Assembly: GCA_035771165.1 (NCBI GenBank) | Contig: JAWNZC010000419.1 | Location: forward strand, 3,270,001-3,334,000 | Reading direction: 5' to 3' | Source: Paragorgia papillata | Lineage: Eukaryota; Cnidaria; Anthozoa; Scleralcyonacea; Coralliidae | DNA length: 64,000 nt | Shown: one piece after another, positions 23,155 through 33,936 of the stretch | How positions within the stretch are numbered: position 1 is the first letter of the stretch | Layout: every line of letters begins with the position of its first letter | The notes under the pieces: generated by a model | What the model saw: only the letters and a program-made list of their open reading frames with translations | What the model was told of the DNA's origin: nothing | The model's database searches: none | Position numbers and translations under genes: made by a program

Positions 23155-24963
23155 ACGGGGCAAAATAAGCCGCGGCTTAAATAAGTCGCGAACAGCTCGT
23201 ATAAACGGTCGATCAATTCTTGAATAAGCCGCGGCCAGTGAACTCGATGTAAGTTAAAATGTGATACCTGGAACGCTAACGAAGAACCAAAAAAGTGAGG
23301 CAAAAAGTTCCAGGCCCCTGCGCGGATTCAGTCTCCCACAAAATGTTTTTTTTACACGGCCGCTCGTCTTGAGCGAACTGCGAAGGCTCGAAAAGGTTTG
23401 AAAAAATTATTTATCAAATTATTTTGTCAGACTAAACGTGCATTTAATGGTTTCCCATTGTTGTGCAGTGCTATTGTTGTTTTATTTAATGTATAGCAGT
23501 CCAAAATTATACAGTAAATTAAGCTCGGGTCTCGGGATGAAAATAGGCTGAGAAAACAGACGTCCTTTTGCTGGCTATGATGAAAACAGCCAGCTGAAAA
23601 GGTGAGAACAAGAGTGAGAAAGCTATTCTTGTACGAGTTTGAAGACGTATTGATACTTGATATCCAATGTCATTTTATTTCTGCTCCTTTAATTCTTTGT
23701 TCGAATGTGTTAAACGGCATTATGATATTTTAAGAAATAACTGACAACTAGATTGTTTATTTTTCACGTTTACTCATGGCTAGTTGTTGTTTTCGGTACG
23801 AATGCGGAATGCTTTTTAAACAAAACGACACTGATGAAACTGGTACTAACCTAAACGGCATATTCTATACTAAGTTTGTGTTGATTTTTTGTATCCTCTT
23901 CGGAGTGACGAAACTCTAATATATATGGTTTATAATAAACGAAAATTTGATTTAATTTACTTCACTGACAAACTTCGTGCACGTTTTGTAAAGACAATGA
24001 CTTTTACTATAGCAACAAATAGACAATCACTGCATAATTAGTTTGGCAGCATAGCACAACCAATCAAAATTTAAAATGCACGTTTAGCAAAGCGTGATAA
24101 AATGATTCAATAAACAATTTTTCAAACCTTTTCGAGCCTTCGCGGTTCGTTCAAGACCGGTGACCGGGTAAAAAAACATTTTGTGGGAGACTCAAATCTA
24201 CCTGCAAACCGCGCTGGGGCCTGGAACTTTTTGCCTCACTTTTTGCCCCCGAATGACTGGACATTAGCGTTCTAGGTATCACATTTTAACTTACATCGAG
24301 TTCACTGGCCGCGGCTTATTTTGGACTAGCTTCAACCCTGGGCTTATTTTGGACTACAATCCTGGCCAAAATTAACTCGTACAGTCGCGTAAAACGAACT
24401 TAAGCGCATCAATTCCTAAGATTATGTTCAAATAACATCGCCCCCACTACCCCCGTTCAATGTTGGTTAGAAAATTAAATGCAAAGTATGTTCAGCGCAA
24501 ATTTTTATCAACATTGAATGGGGGGAGCGGGGGGAATGATTTTTAGAAGGAAATTTGATATCAGATGTGATTTAAGGCAAGGTGTCCGAGTGATTTTGAC
24601 CAGGATTGATCCTGGCCAAAATTAACTCGGACAGTGGCGTAAAACGAACTTAAGCGCATCAATTCCTAAGATTATGTTCAAATAACATCGCCCCCCACTA
24701 CCCCCGTTCAATGTTGGTTAGAAAATGAAATGCAAAGTATGTTCAGCGCAAATTTTTATCAACATTGAATGGGGGGAGCGGGGGGAATGATTTTTAGAAG
24801 GAAATTTGATATCAGATGTGATTTAAGGCAAGGTGTCCGAGTGATTTTGACCAGGATTGTAGCTTCAACCCTGGGCTTATTTTAGTCGCGGCTTATTGAT
24901 TACATGCATGACCGTTTATACCAGCTGTTCGCGACTTATTTAAGCCGCGGCTTATTTTGTCCC
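23155..24963. mobile_element. 1.8-kb TIR element lacking coding capacity
   Basis: Arms of about 260 bp: GGGGCAAAATAAGCCGCGGC at the left returns inverted as GCCGCGGCTTATTTTGTCCC at the right, and inner blocks (CGAGCCTTCGCGGTTCG) also match. TA lies outside both ends. No transposase frame is present. A dimer of the CAATCCTGGCC MITE is nested in its right arm. Confidence 0.7.
24357..24859. mobile_element. Head-to-tail dimer of the CAATCCTGGCC MITE
   Basis: Two 240-bp copies share a joined GGATTGATCCTGG boundary. TA borders the pair, and a 24-bp host segment (TAGCTTCAACCCTGGGC start) repeats on both sides at 24327 and 24860. Confidence 0.72.
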
Positions 24964-25028
24964 TATTGCTTCGTGTTTTTTTTCTCTTAGAAAGCTACGT
25001 TATTAGGTTAGTGTAGTCTTGAGAAAGA

Positions 25029-25594
25029 CTGTTGGTGGTGGTAATGGTGGTGATAGTGATGATGGTGTTGATGATGGCAGTGGTGAGAATAGTGGTGGTG
25101 GTGGTGATGATGGTAGAGATGGTAATAGTAGTGAGTGGTGATAGTGGTGGAAACGGTGGTGATAGTGATGGTGTTGATGATGGTGGTAGCGATGATGGTG
25201 GTGGTGGTGATGGCAGTGGTGAGAATAGTGGTGGTGATGATGGTGGTAGTGATGGTAATAGTAGTGATGGTGGTAATAGTGGTGGTGGTGATGGTGGTGG
25301 TTATCGGGCTGATTGTGGTGATAGTGGTGTTGATGGTGATAGTGGTGTTGATGGTGGTGGTGATAGTGGTGTTGATGGTGGTGGTGATAGTGGTGGTGAT
25401 GGTGGTGGTGATAGTGGTGTTGATGGTGGTGGTGATAGTGGTGTCGATGGTGGTGGTGATAGTGGTGTCGATGGTGGTGGTGATAGTGGTGTTGATGGTG
25501 GTGTTGATGGTGGTGAGTGGTGTTGATGGTGATAGTGGTGTTGATGGTGGTGGTGATAGTGGTGTTGATGGTGATAGTAGTGTTGATGGTGGTA
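25029..25594. repeat. Compound GGT/GAT minisatellite
   Basis: Trinucleotide-based array; the right half resolves into 21- and 27-bp higher-order units (GATAGTGGTGTTGATGGTGG). It lies in the intron between module-2 exons two and three. Histidine-rich and serine/threonine-rich frames across it are spurious. Confidence 0.9.
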
Positions 25595-25620
25595 TAAATA
25601 CAAATACATACCACCAATAC

Positions 25621-25844
25621 AGTAACATACACGACATTCTCGATTCTTTTCAAGTGCACAGTGACGAACACTTGTGGGTTTTTGGAGACATTAACTCTCT
25701 GGCCATCTCTGAAATCATGGTCGAAATGCAGTTTTTGGTTTGGCACATCAACTTTAAGTCTCAACCTTATGGGAGAGGAGCAGTATTCGATGGTTGCTGT
25801 GGCGTTAAAATGATCTTTATTGGCAACTCCAGTGCAGTCAAGTT
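25621..25844 (-). CDS. Module 2, second exon
   Basis: This exon is entered in phase 1 after AATTGTAG and encodes 74 residues. It starts ELDC, with the next cysteine 17 residues later followed by SSP, and includes a NAT sequon. The donor is either ACT|GTATTG at 25620, which lines up with VYVT at the end of the module 1 homologue, or the stronger consensus GTG|GTATGT nine bases further on. Both keep the frame. Just beyond it lies a 560-bp GGT/GAT-rich array that makes long spurious frames on both strands. Confidence 0.82.
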
Positions 25845-25974
25845 CTACAATTTAACAACAAAGGACATTAATATTACTGTGCGAAAGAGAAGAGATGGAT
25901 ATGCTAGCTCGGATATGAGAAATAAGCGTAAATGTTCTTCGAACTATTCTACACAGAAAAGTTTCCGAGTTTCC

Positions 25975-26480
25975 AAGCGGGACTCGAACTCACAACCTTC
26001 TGATTGCTGGTGAGACACTCCAACCATTGAGCTAGCTACTGGGACTCAGATGATTTGAACGTAGGCTGAATATGTATACAACCCACAACCTTCTGATCAC
26101 CAGTGAGATGCTCTAACCATTGAGCTAGCTACTGGGACTCAGATAATCTGAACGTAAATTGAATATGTGTACAACCCACAACCTTCTGATGACCAGTGAG
26201 ACGCTCTAACTATTGAGCTAGCTACTGGGACTCAGATAATCTGAACGTAAATTGAATATGTGTACAACCCACAACCTTCTGATCACCAGTGAGACGCTCT
26301 AACCATTGAGCTAGCTACTGGGACTCAGATAATCTGAACGTAAATTGTATATGTGTACAACCCACAACCTTCTGATGACCAGTGAGACGCTCTAACCATT
26401 GAGCTACTCGGACCAAGGTGGTTTGAATGTGTACAACCCACAACCTTCTGATCGCCGGTCAGATGATTTGAACGTAGGCT
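25975..26480 (-). repeat. Tandem copies of a tRNA-derived SINE segment
   Basis: On the minus strand, five to six units of about 90-98 bp each contain CTAGCTCAATGGTTAGAGCG and CAGAAGGTTGTGGGTT, the A-box and B-box regions of a tRNA-like head. The first copy at 25975-26040 keeps a full GGTTGTGAGTTCGAGTC B box; the others are cut after GGGTT and joined to the next unit. It lies in the intron between module-2 exons one and two. A further fragment lies at 32995-33065. Confidence 0.75.
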
Positions 26481-26601
26481 GGGTTCGATGTATGACATAA
26501 TACACTGCTATGTGCAAGTATAATGATAAAGTATAATGATGTCGTAATGTATGTCCCGAGAAGTTTAATGTACACAGTTTCAAGTGATTTTGTTTACTTA
26601 C

Positions 26602-26772
26602 CAGAGCACTTTTTATTAGGATTACACTTGATTTTCGATCCGGGAAAGACTAGTCTGATTAGATTGAAATGTTTCTCGACAGTTTTCTTGGTGTTTATCA
26701 GACCTTTACACTCTGGGTTGGGCTTTTCTATCAGGGAAGCGGGCGGCGTTCGTGTAGCAGGGTACCTTAGAT
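26602..26772 (-). CDS. Module 2, first exon
   Basis: This 171-bp exon is phase 1 at both ends (acceptor TTTCTCTTAG, donor G|GTAAGT). It encodes 57 residues: a proline- and threonine-containing linker, then NPECKGLINTKK, a PG turn and C-NPNKK-C. Residues align with module 1 (NPEC, KK, PG, C-IPNKN-C). The linker is longer than in modules 1 and 3. The AG of CTAAG inside the exon is a weaker alternative acceptor. Confidence 0.82.
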
Positions 26773-26812
26773 CTAAGAGAAATAAAATACATGTATATTG
26801 GACATAGGCTGA

Positions 26813-27720
26813 TGCGGTATATTTAACAGTTATACCATGAGCTCGAGTCGTATATGAGCTCATAGCCAACGAGGCGCTTCGCCGAGTTGGCTATTAGTTC
26901 GTATACGACGAGAGCGAATGGTATAACTGTTTTATTATATAGCCAAGCACTGTACAAGAGACAAAATTACATGCAGCGAAATGTTTCAAACGACAAACTT
27001 CCGGCATGGGCAACTAATACTTCCGCCATGCGTAATGATGCATTCACATAGAGTTTCTCGCTGAGCTGTTCGGTAAACAGCTTTGAAATGTTGCATAAAT
27101 GTTGCTCGAGAGGCAAAAAATGTGTTAAGCAGATCAACAAAAAAGATTAAAAGGTACCTTTATGAAGTCAAAAGGTGGGTCAGTTGTAGTAGCGTTGCTG
27201 TCGTGATAAAGGTTTTGATTTCATGCAAAAATGAAACTGAAACACCTTCGGCAGTGAAACTAAATTACTTAGTTGGTTGTTTTTGAAAAAGAACATGCTT
27301 TTTACTACTCCAAATGCTTATCTAAATAAAAAATGTCTCTTTACTGGTGATCTCCTACGAAATGTGTGTTGTAAGCTTGATTTTAACCGTGAGTTTCTTT
27401 GTTTGGCAACAAATTAATATCAACCCGTTAATTTAGTCAGGTTTTTGAAGTAAAAATACGTAATTTTTAGGTGAATTTTACCATTTACCATGCTAAATTG
27501 TGTATTTGTTAATGTATTTTTACACAATGTTTTTTTTTTTATACATTGGTTTGAGGGTGTTGATGTTTTTCTGTATAAAAATCCGTCAATTTCAACTCTT
27601 TTCGGCAGTTTAAAAAAATCTTGTTTTCCCTCTACTAGTAGGATATGAGCTGATAGCCTGGTAGTAGGGAACCAATCAGATTACGCAAAAGCTCATATCC
27701 GATAGCATGCTATATAATAA
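26813..27720. repeat. Palindromic repeats in the intron between modules 1 and 2
   Basis: AACAGTTATACCATGAGCTC faces GAATGGTATAACTGTT across a stem that includes CCAACGAGGCGCTTCGCCGAGTTGG. TATTATATAGCC after it is echoed inverted by GCTATATAATA at 27710. No coding exon is recognised between 26773 and 28320. Confidence 0.45.
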
Positions 27721-28427
27721 CGATAATTATCGTTTCTTTCGATTTTTCAATTTTCAAATATCCATATATCGATAATACCGAAATTTTCCATATTATGTAT
27801 TGCGATAACATGTTGCCTTAAAAATTGTCCTTAAAATTGACCCGTGTATTCGTGTCACGTTACCCCATTTCTTTACATAAACAAACTCGCCACAGCTGGT
27901 CAAGGACGTCGGATCGATCTTTTGTTTGTATTTCCCAGTGGAATGGTGCGTTATGTGAAGCACTGTTTGTTTAGAAACCATTGTTAAAATTTTAATTTAA
28001 CGAAATCTAACGGCGAATGTTTAAATATGGCCATTAACAAATAAGACGGAGCCAAATCATCGGACTCGTGTAATTTTTTTTTTGTATTGTTAGTATTTTG
28101 ATCTTAATTGGATGTTATTTCTGTAGTCTTTGCCGGAACAGGTTGTGTTATCCGAAATAAAGCCAAATTTAGACTACGAAAAAAGGCGAACTTTTTTGTG
28201 AAAACCCGCGACATTTTTGTCGTTTAGCGGAGAAATACACATTAAGTTTCTATTGCGGTGAAATATCGATATATCGGTATTATCGGTGGGGTTTTTTTCC
28301 GGTATCGGTATGAGGTGAGCAGGCTTGTATTATTTTATGCAGATGGAAATAGTAAATGTCGAAAAACACATCATAATATCACAACTCTTCCTCAATAAAC
28401 AACCAAGCTGTAAAGTGAAAGTGTTTA

Positions 28428-28506
28428 CGAATTTTGCTAGGCCTTCCCCAGCGGGTCCGTTCGGATCACTTCAGAAACACGTTAACCGAGGAAGGCCTAG
28501 AGACTA
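28428..28506. repeat. Small foldback (CTAGGCCTTCC)
   Basis: CTAGGCCTTCCCC and GAGGAAGGCCTAG form the arms of a hairpin of about 70 bp. It is flanked by AT-rich DNA with ATCGATATATCGGTATTATC-type palindromes at 27755 and 28265. Confidence 0.45.
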
Positions 28507-28598
28507 GGCCAGCTTTTAACGACATTTGAAAATTACGCTGACGTCAGCAATAATATAATTCAAAACTCTGTAACTCAAGAAGGAATGGTTGTATCAAC

Positions 28599-29024
28599 TT
28601 AAAGGACATTGGCAACAAAAATTAAGTTTGTCTAATTTGAAAGAACTCATAAAATTGTAATAGAATATCCTTTACAATTTTTTTCGTATCTTTCTTCGTT
28701 TTCAAGATATTTCAATTTGTTTAATATGTAAATGAATTTGTATATAGTATTTTCACACGTAGAAAAATCAGTTATATCTCTAAATTTGTTCAACGAAATC
28801 ACTTGATACTGTGCACATAAAACGCCTTGTAACACTGAACATTTCATAACTGATGTTGCTTTGTGTAAAAATACTGTACTCTGCTCATGACGTCAGAGAC
28901 CATCTCATTTACATATTTAAAACAAATTGAAATATCTTGAAAACGAAGAAAGATACGAAAAATTACAATTTTACGAGTTCGTTCAAATTAAACAAACTTA
29001 ATTTTTATTGCCAATACCCTTTAA
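28599..29024. mobile_element. TTAA-flanked MITE, subfamily copy
   Basis: TTAA on both sides, termini AGGACATTGGCAACAAAAAT and ATTTTTATTGCCAATACCCT, and the shared subterminal block TTTCTTCGTTTTCAAGATAT. It lies in the intron after module 1. Confidence 0.7.
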
Positions 29025-29124
29025 AATTTTCCAGGAAAACTCTACGTTCTCTGTTTCGGCAGTATATCTAACCACAGTGATCTAACCTTACTATATTTCG
29101 ATTGTTTATACTACTTAGACTTAC

Positions 29125-29218
29125 TTGAGCCTTTACATCGAACTCTGATCCTTTGATTTTTCACTATGTCATATTTAAGGAGACCTCCACATTTCCCATT
29201 ACATGGGTCTAATGTTAC
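29125..29218 (-). CDS. Module 1, third exon
   Basis: This 94-bp exon is phase 0 in and phase 1 out (acceptor TTATTATAG, donor A|GTAAGT). It encodes 31 residues starting VTLDPCNGKCGGLLKYD and has three cysteines where the equivalent exons of modules 2 and 3 have one. Its second half resembles the start of a first exon (CxGLL), so this module may be extended or a partial copy. Its acceptor lies about 15 bases from a 20-bp minisatellite that fills most of the intron. Confidence 0.72.
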
Positions 29219-29232
29219 CTATAATAAAACAA

Positions 29233-30138
29233 CAAGGTCTCACAATGTAACGTAAGGTCTTACAATGTAACGTAAGGTCTCATAATGTAACGTAAGGTCT
29301 CATAATGTAACGTAAGGTCTTACAATGTAACGTAAGGTCTCATAATGTAACGTAAGGTCTTACAATGTAACGTAAGGTCTTACAATGTAACGTAATGTCT
29401 CATAATGTAACGTAAGGTCTTACAATGTAATATAAGGTCTCACAATGTAATGTAAGGTCTGACAATGTAACGTAAGGTCTCACAATGTAATGTAAGGTCT
29501 CACAATGTAACGTAAGGTCTCACAATGTAACGTAAGGTCTCACAATGTAACGTAAGGTCTTACAATGTAACGTAAAGTCTCACAATGTAACATAAGTCTC
29601 ACAATGTAACGTAAGGTCTCACAATGTAATGTAAGGTCTCACAATGTAAGGTAAGGTGTCACAATGTAATGTAAGGTCTCACAATGTAAGGTAAGGTCTC
29701 ACAATGTAACGTAAGGTCTCACAATGTAACGTAAGGACTCACAATGTAACGTAAAGTCTCACAATGTAACGTAAGGTCTCACAATGTAACGTAAGGTCTC
29801 ACAATGTAACGTAAGGACTCACAATGTAACGTAAAGTCTCACAATGTAACGTAAGGACTCACAATGTAACGTAAAGTCTCACAATGTAACGTAAGGTCTC
29901 ACAATGTAACGTAAGGTCTCACAATGTAACGTAAGGACTCACAATGTAACGTAAAGTCTCACAATATAACGTAATTTACCACAAGGTTTTACAATGTAAC
30001 GTAAGGTCTCATAATGTAACGTAATTAAGGTCTCATAATGTAACGTAATTAAGGTCTCATAATGTAACGTAATTAAGGTCTCATAATGTAACGTAATTAA
30101 AGTCTCATAATGTAATGTACAAAGGTCTTACAATATAA
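29233..30138. repeat. 20-bp minisatellite, array 1
   Basis: About 44 units of AAGGTCTCACAATGTAACGT with point variants (TTACAATG, AAGGACTC, AAAGTCTC). Alternating variants in the right half suggest recent 40-bp duplications. The last units lengthen to 24 bp (AATTAAGGTCTCATAATG). It occupies most of the intron between module-1 exons two and three. Confidence 0.93.
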
Positions 30139-30208
30139 TATATATATACTGTATATTATTTATAAATCTGGTTAACGTTCGCTTGCTTGTTTGTTCCCCA
30201 TAGCTGGC

Positions 30209-30267
30209 CAAGTTCTTTCAAATACATTAAGACAGACTTGACTTTCGTTTCATAGGCACTTTGTTAA
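30209..30267. mobile_element. Terminal fragment of a TTAA-type MITE
   Basis: AAGTTCTTTCAAATACATTA, then CTTTCGTTTCATAGGCACTT and a GTTAAC end, matches the right terminus of the 10795 family. The rest is missing. Confidence 0.5.
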
Positions 30268-30282
30268 CAATGAGTCACTTAC

Positions 30283-30482
30283 TGTCACGTAGACACTGTC
30301 ACCAACTTTCTTTAATCTTGTTATCAGTTGCAAATGAGACAAAATTTTAATTTTCTGATTGTCCCGGATCACGAATTCTCTGTTACCAAAATGAACCAAA
30401 AGGGTGACAGGATCTTTGCAACCTTGCAAAATAACTGTTCCCTTGAATGGCTTTTTGTCTATCTTTCCATTACAAGATAGCC
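30283..30482 (-). CDS. Module 1, second exon
   Basis: This 200-bp exon is phase 1 in and phase 0 out (acceptor CTTTTTAG, donor ACA|GTAAGT). It encodes 67 residues starting GLSCNGKIDKK, with the next cysteine 17 residues on followed by KDP, and ending DSVYVT. Both neighbouring introns consist mostly of the same 20-bp minisatellite, so the exon sits like an island inside the array. Confidence 0.82.
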
Positions 30483-30491
30483 CTAAAAAGA

Positions 30492-31404
30492 TAATGTAAC
30501 GCAAGCTCTCACAATGTAATGTAACGTCTCGCAATGTAATGTAAGGTCTCACAATGCAATGTAAGGTCTTGCAATGTAACATAAGATCTCGCAATGTAAT
30601 GTAAGGTCTCACAATGTAACGTAAGGTCTCACAATGTAATGTAAGGTCTCACAATGTAACGTAAGGTCTTGCAATGTAACGTAAGATCTCACAATGTAAT
30701 GTAAGGTCTCACAATGTAATGTAAGGTCTCACAATGTAACGTAAGGTCTCACAATGTAATGTAAGGTCTCACAATGTAACGTAAGGTCTCGCAATGTAAT
30801 GTAAGGTCTCACAATGTAACGTAAGGTCTCGCAATGTAATGTAAGGTCTCACAATGTAATGTAAGGTCTCGCAATGTAACGTAAGGTCTCGCAATGTAAT
30901 GTCAGGTCTCACAATGCAACGTAAGGTCTCGCAATGTAATGTAAGGTCTCACAATGTAACGTAAGGTCTCGCAATGTAATGTCTCACAATGTAATGTAAG
31001 GTCTCACAATGCAACGTAAGGTCTCGCAATGTAATGTAAGGTCTCGCAATGTAACGTAAGGTCTCGCAATGTAACGTAAGGTCTCGCAATGTAATGTAAG
31101 GTCTCGCAATGTAATGTAAGGTCCCACAATGCAACGCAAGGTCTCGCAATGTAATGTAAGGTCTCACAATGTAATGTAAGGTCTCACAATGTAACGTAAG
31201 GTCTCACAATGTAATGTAAGGTCTCACAATGTAACGTAAGGTCTCACAATGTAATGTAAGGTCTCACAATGTAACGTAAGGTCTCACAATGTAATGTAAG
31301 GTCTCACAATGTAACGTAAGGTCTCACAATGTAACGTAAGGTCTCGCAATGTAATGTAAGATCCCACAATGTAATGTATACTAAGGTGTTGCAATGTAAC
31401 GTAC
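30492..31404. repeat. 20-bp minisatellite, array 2
   Basis: About 45 units of the same 20-mer as array 1, with variants CTCGCAATG and AATGTAATG often alternating. It fills the intron between module-1 exons one and two from its first base (donor GTACGTTACATTGCAA) to within 10 bp of the acceptor. Confidence 0.93.
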
Positions 31405-31527
31405 CTGAACAATTTTTGTTTGGGATGCAGTCGAGTGATGGACCTGGATAAAGTTTTATACCGGTTTTAGCCTGTTTCTTCAGAGCATTGAGATCTGCAC
31501 ACTCAGGATTTGGACTTGAAGCCCGTG
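31405..31527 (-). CDS. Module 1, first exon (may extend to an ATG at 31579)
   Basis: The exon ends at G|GTACGT in phase 1 and encodes SSPNPECADLNALKK, a PG turn and C-IPNKN-C. Two starts are possible. A phase-1 acceptor at 31528 (CTCGGGAG) would join it to an upstream signal exon. Alternatively the frame stays open to an ATG at 31577-31579, giving a moderately hydrophobic 20-residue leader that ends ARA, a plausible signal peptidase site. The second option would place the transcription start close to a hAT-like MITE at 31663-32152. Confidence 0.72.
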
Positions 31528-31662
31528 CTCCCGAGAAACCAACCAGTAGACCTTGATTGAATACAAACACAGACAGCATCAGACTTTGCAATACGGTACA
31601 TGCAGTACTACAGCCCACTATAGTGTATGGATCAGCCAGGCGGTTTGTTGCTACCACTCTAG

Positions 31663-32152
31663 CAGAGTTGGAAAAAGTATTCAACCTTCCTCCGGATGGG
31701 TTTTTAAGTTTAGATAACCTTCCTCAAAATATATAGCGAGAATTTTGTGTTTTGCAACGTTCATAAATACTGCGTGACTTTTGCAGTGCCTTGGTTTTCT
31801 AGGTTTTCCTAGGTAAGCTTTGGCATACTACAATAGCTACTAATAACTGATCGCTGCTGACTGATAGCCTGACAACTACCCTCGACTGATGCGAAGTTAC
31901 AGACATCACAGCAGACATCAGCGTACATGTCTCACACAAGTAACTGCTGCCACTGTGCCAGTGCTGCATAATTGTTGGTTAGCCAATGTTCTGCTGCAAA
32001 TCGCATTTCTTCTCGACACCTTGCTTGATCAATTGTAACTTTCTCAGATTACCGAATCTGTTGTTTCATGTGTTTTCACTTTAAACCTTCCTCACTAAAG
32101 TAAACCTTCCTCCGGGTGGTACCCGCATACCCGCAGCTTTTTTCCAACTCTG
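31663..32152. mobile_element. hAT-like MITE, CAGAGTTGGAAAAA termini
   Basis: Element of 490 bp starting CAGAGTTGGAAAAAGTATTC and ending TTTTTTCCAACTCTG, flanked by CACTCTAG and GACTCTAG (7 of 8 bases match, as for a hAT target duplication). A second complete copy lies at 47464-47950 in the opposite direction. Confidence 0.8.
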
Positions 32153-32269
32153 GACTCTAGGGGACAAAGAGTGACAAATACATTTTTGAAGAGGTCTTTA
32201 TGCGTAGTAAATGAATATGTGTGATAGCATTTGCCAAAGTATCATCTTCTATCATGTTAGATAGATCTA

Positions 32270-32965
32270 AACTTCATTTTAAGATCTACATCCTGGCAGC
32301 AAAATCCAAAAATAAATATTTCCTGCTAAACTAAATAAACGATTTCCTGCCTGATATAATTTTTCAATTTTATAAGTTGTGATACCACCAGACTTGCAAG
32401 GTTGTATCTCAAAACCATAATTTATCTGAATGTGGTATCTATACATACTTTGAAGTAGCGAACTTTTTCAATTGAATACTACGTAATACAAGTACTAGCG
32501 TCAAAAATCGAAATGCTGAAACAGTTGAATAAGATAAAAGCAGCTTGCATTCTTGCAAATGCACAATGACAGCTGCAGCCTGCAACAGCAACACTATACT
32601 GAAATGATAAATATTTCATTGTTTTCTAGAACAAATCGTTGCGTCATTTGCGCAATGTAATAAACCTTCAAAACACTTTCGAATTGTTTACAAATCGCCG
32701 CTGGGTTTGGCAAGAATATAGAAAGATGAGTCATCGAATATGAAACTTGATATTCGATCCAAAGTGATGTCCATCAAAATTGTGTGATTGCGTGACCGTG
32801 ACGCTTTACGATTTTTTGAAGAATAGGAAATTTATCCTTAAACTTTGACTTGGATTAAAAAAAACTGACAAATATTTCCTGCAAGATACAAAAAATTTCC
32901 TGCGAACAACTTTTACAAAAAAATTCCTGGCAGCGGTGCTGATTTTCCAGCACTGCTTGGGTGTA
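32270..32965. repeat. AT-rich region with TTTCCTGC repeats
   Basis: Several AAATATTTCCTGC-like phrases occur at 32325-32360 and 32860-32945, bordered by CCTGGCAGC motifs at 32292 and 32927 in the same strand. It may be a decayed transposon; no gene is recognised. Confidence 0.35.
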
Positions 32966-33368
32966 AATTTTCTTCGAGTTCTCAAGAGGGACTTGAGCCC
33001 ACAACCTTCCAATCACCGGTGGGACACTCTAACCAAAATGAGCTACTGGGACTCAGATGATTTGAACGTAGGTTGAATTTGATGTATGGTATGATATTTT
33101 ATTATACAACAGCATTAAAAACTGTCCAAATAACGCTAAAAATTAGTGCAAATATACAGTGATATTTGGATAGTTATTTATTTGCACTGGTTATTTGGAT
33201 TTTTTTTATTTAAACATATTTGGAATGCATTTGCCCCAAGAGCTCTGATCCAGGGGGACTTACACACATTTACAATAAACCGAGTAATGGTGTAAAACTA
33301 AAATATTAAAATAAAACAAATTAAATATTAGATATTCAGGAAGCATAGCTGGATCATACACTGGAAAA

Positions 33369-33936
33369 CAGTGCTGTGAGTAACTTCGTTACAAGTAACT
33401 TAGTTACAGTAACTAGTTACATTTTTAAGTAACTGTAACTAGTTACTTTTTCTGAAGAAGTAACTGTAACTGTAACTAGTTACTTTTTGAATAAGTAACT
33501 ATAACTAGTTACTTTTTTAAAGAACTGTAATTAGTTACAATATTTGGTTAAAAAATGTGACTAGTATAGTTACTGATATTCAGTTGAGGATGTCATTCCG
33601 TCTTGATAAAAATGGTTTTGATATAATAATAAAGGTACATTATGTACACATATTTGACTATTTCTGCTTAGTGACAACTATATTTAGGCATTTAGCTGTA
33701 AAAACATAATTATGGTACTGGCATCTAAAAAGCAGTAATTTCTTTGTCGATTCTAGTAACACGGACAAAGGAATGTAACTTTGTAACTAGTTACAAAATA
33801 TTTGAAGTAACTTTGTAACTGTAACTAGTTACTTTCTTTTCATTGTAACTTTTGTCGGTAACTATAGTTACTTTTCTAACGATGTAACTGTAACTGTAAC
33901 TTAAGTTACAAAAATTATGTAACTTTTACAGCACTG
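33369..33936. mobile_element. hAT-like MITE made of GTAACTAGTTAC palindromes
   Basis: Element of 568 bp with CAGTGCTGTGAGTAAC and GTAACTTTTACAGCACTG ends and target duplications CTGGAAAA/CTGGAAAT. Both subterminal regions are packed with AAGTAACTGTAACTAGTTAC units, typical of multiple transposase-binding repeats. Confidence 0.8.

Larger units (their letters stand above)
18694..31579 (-). other. Gene model: three-module, six-cysteine, single-pass membrane protein
   Basis: This is the overall span of ten coding exons on the minus strand. Joined, they keep one open frame of about 520 residues: 1572 nt with an ATG at 31579, or 1551 nt with the alternative first exon at 36698-36728. Three modules are each built from three exons with intron phases 1-1, 1-0 and 0-1. 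Every module has C-x5-C-x4-C-x17-C-x2-P, and each third exon carries a DP-cysteine motif. A membrane helix and a short cytoplasmic tail follow. Every junction uses GT..AG and the phases agree throughout, which is strong evidence for a real gene. I do not recognise the family. A type I surface receptor, adhesion or endocytic protein is an inference from topology and the tail motif. Confidence 0.8.

Noticed and set aside
25003..26013. Histidine-rich, threonine-rich and glycine/aspartate-rich frames
   Set aside because: Translations of the GGT/GAT minisatellite; only the module-2 exon at 25621-25844 is real coding sequence here.
29233..31404. CRISPR-like array of regular 20-bp repeats
   Set aside because: There are no unique spacers and no cas genes, the context is eukaryotic, and the units are directly adjacent: a minisatellite.
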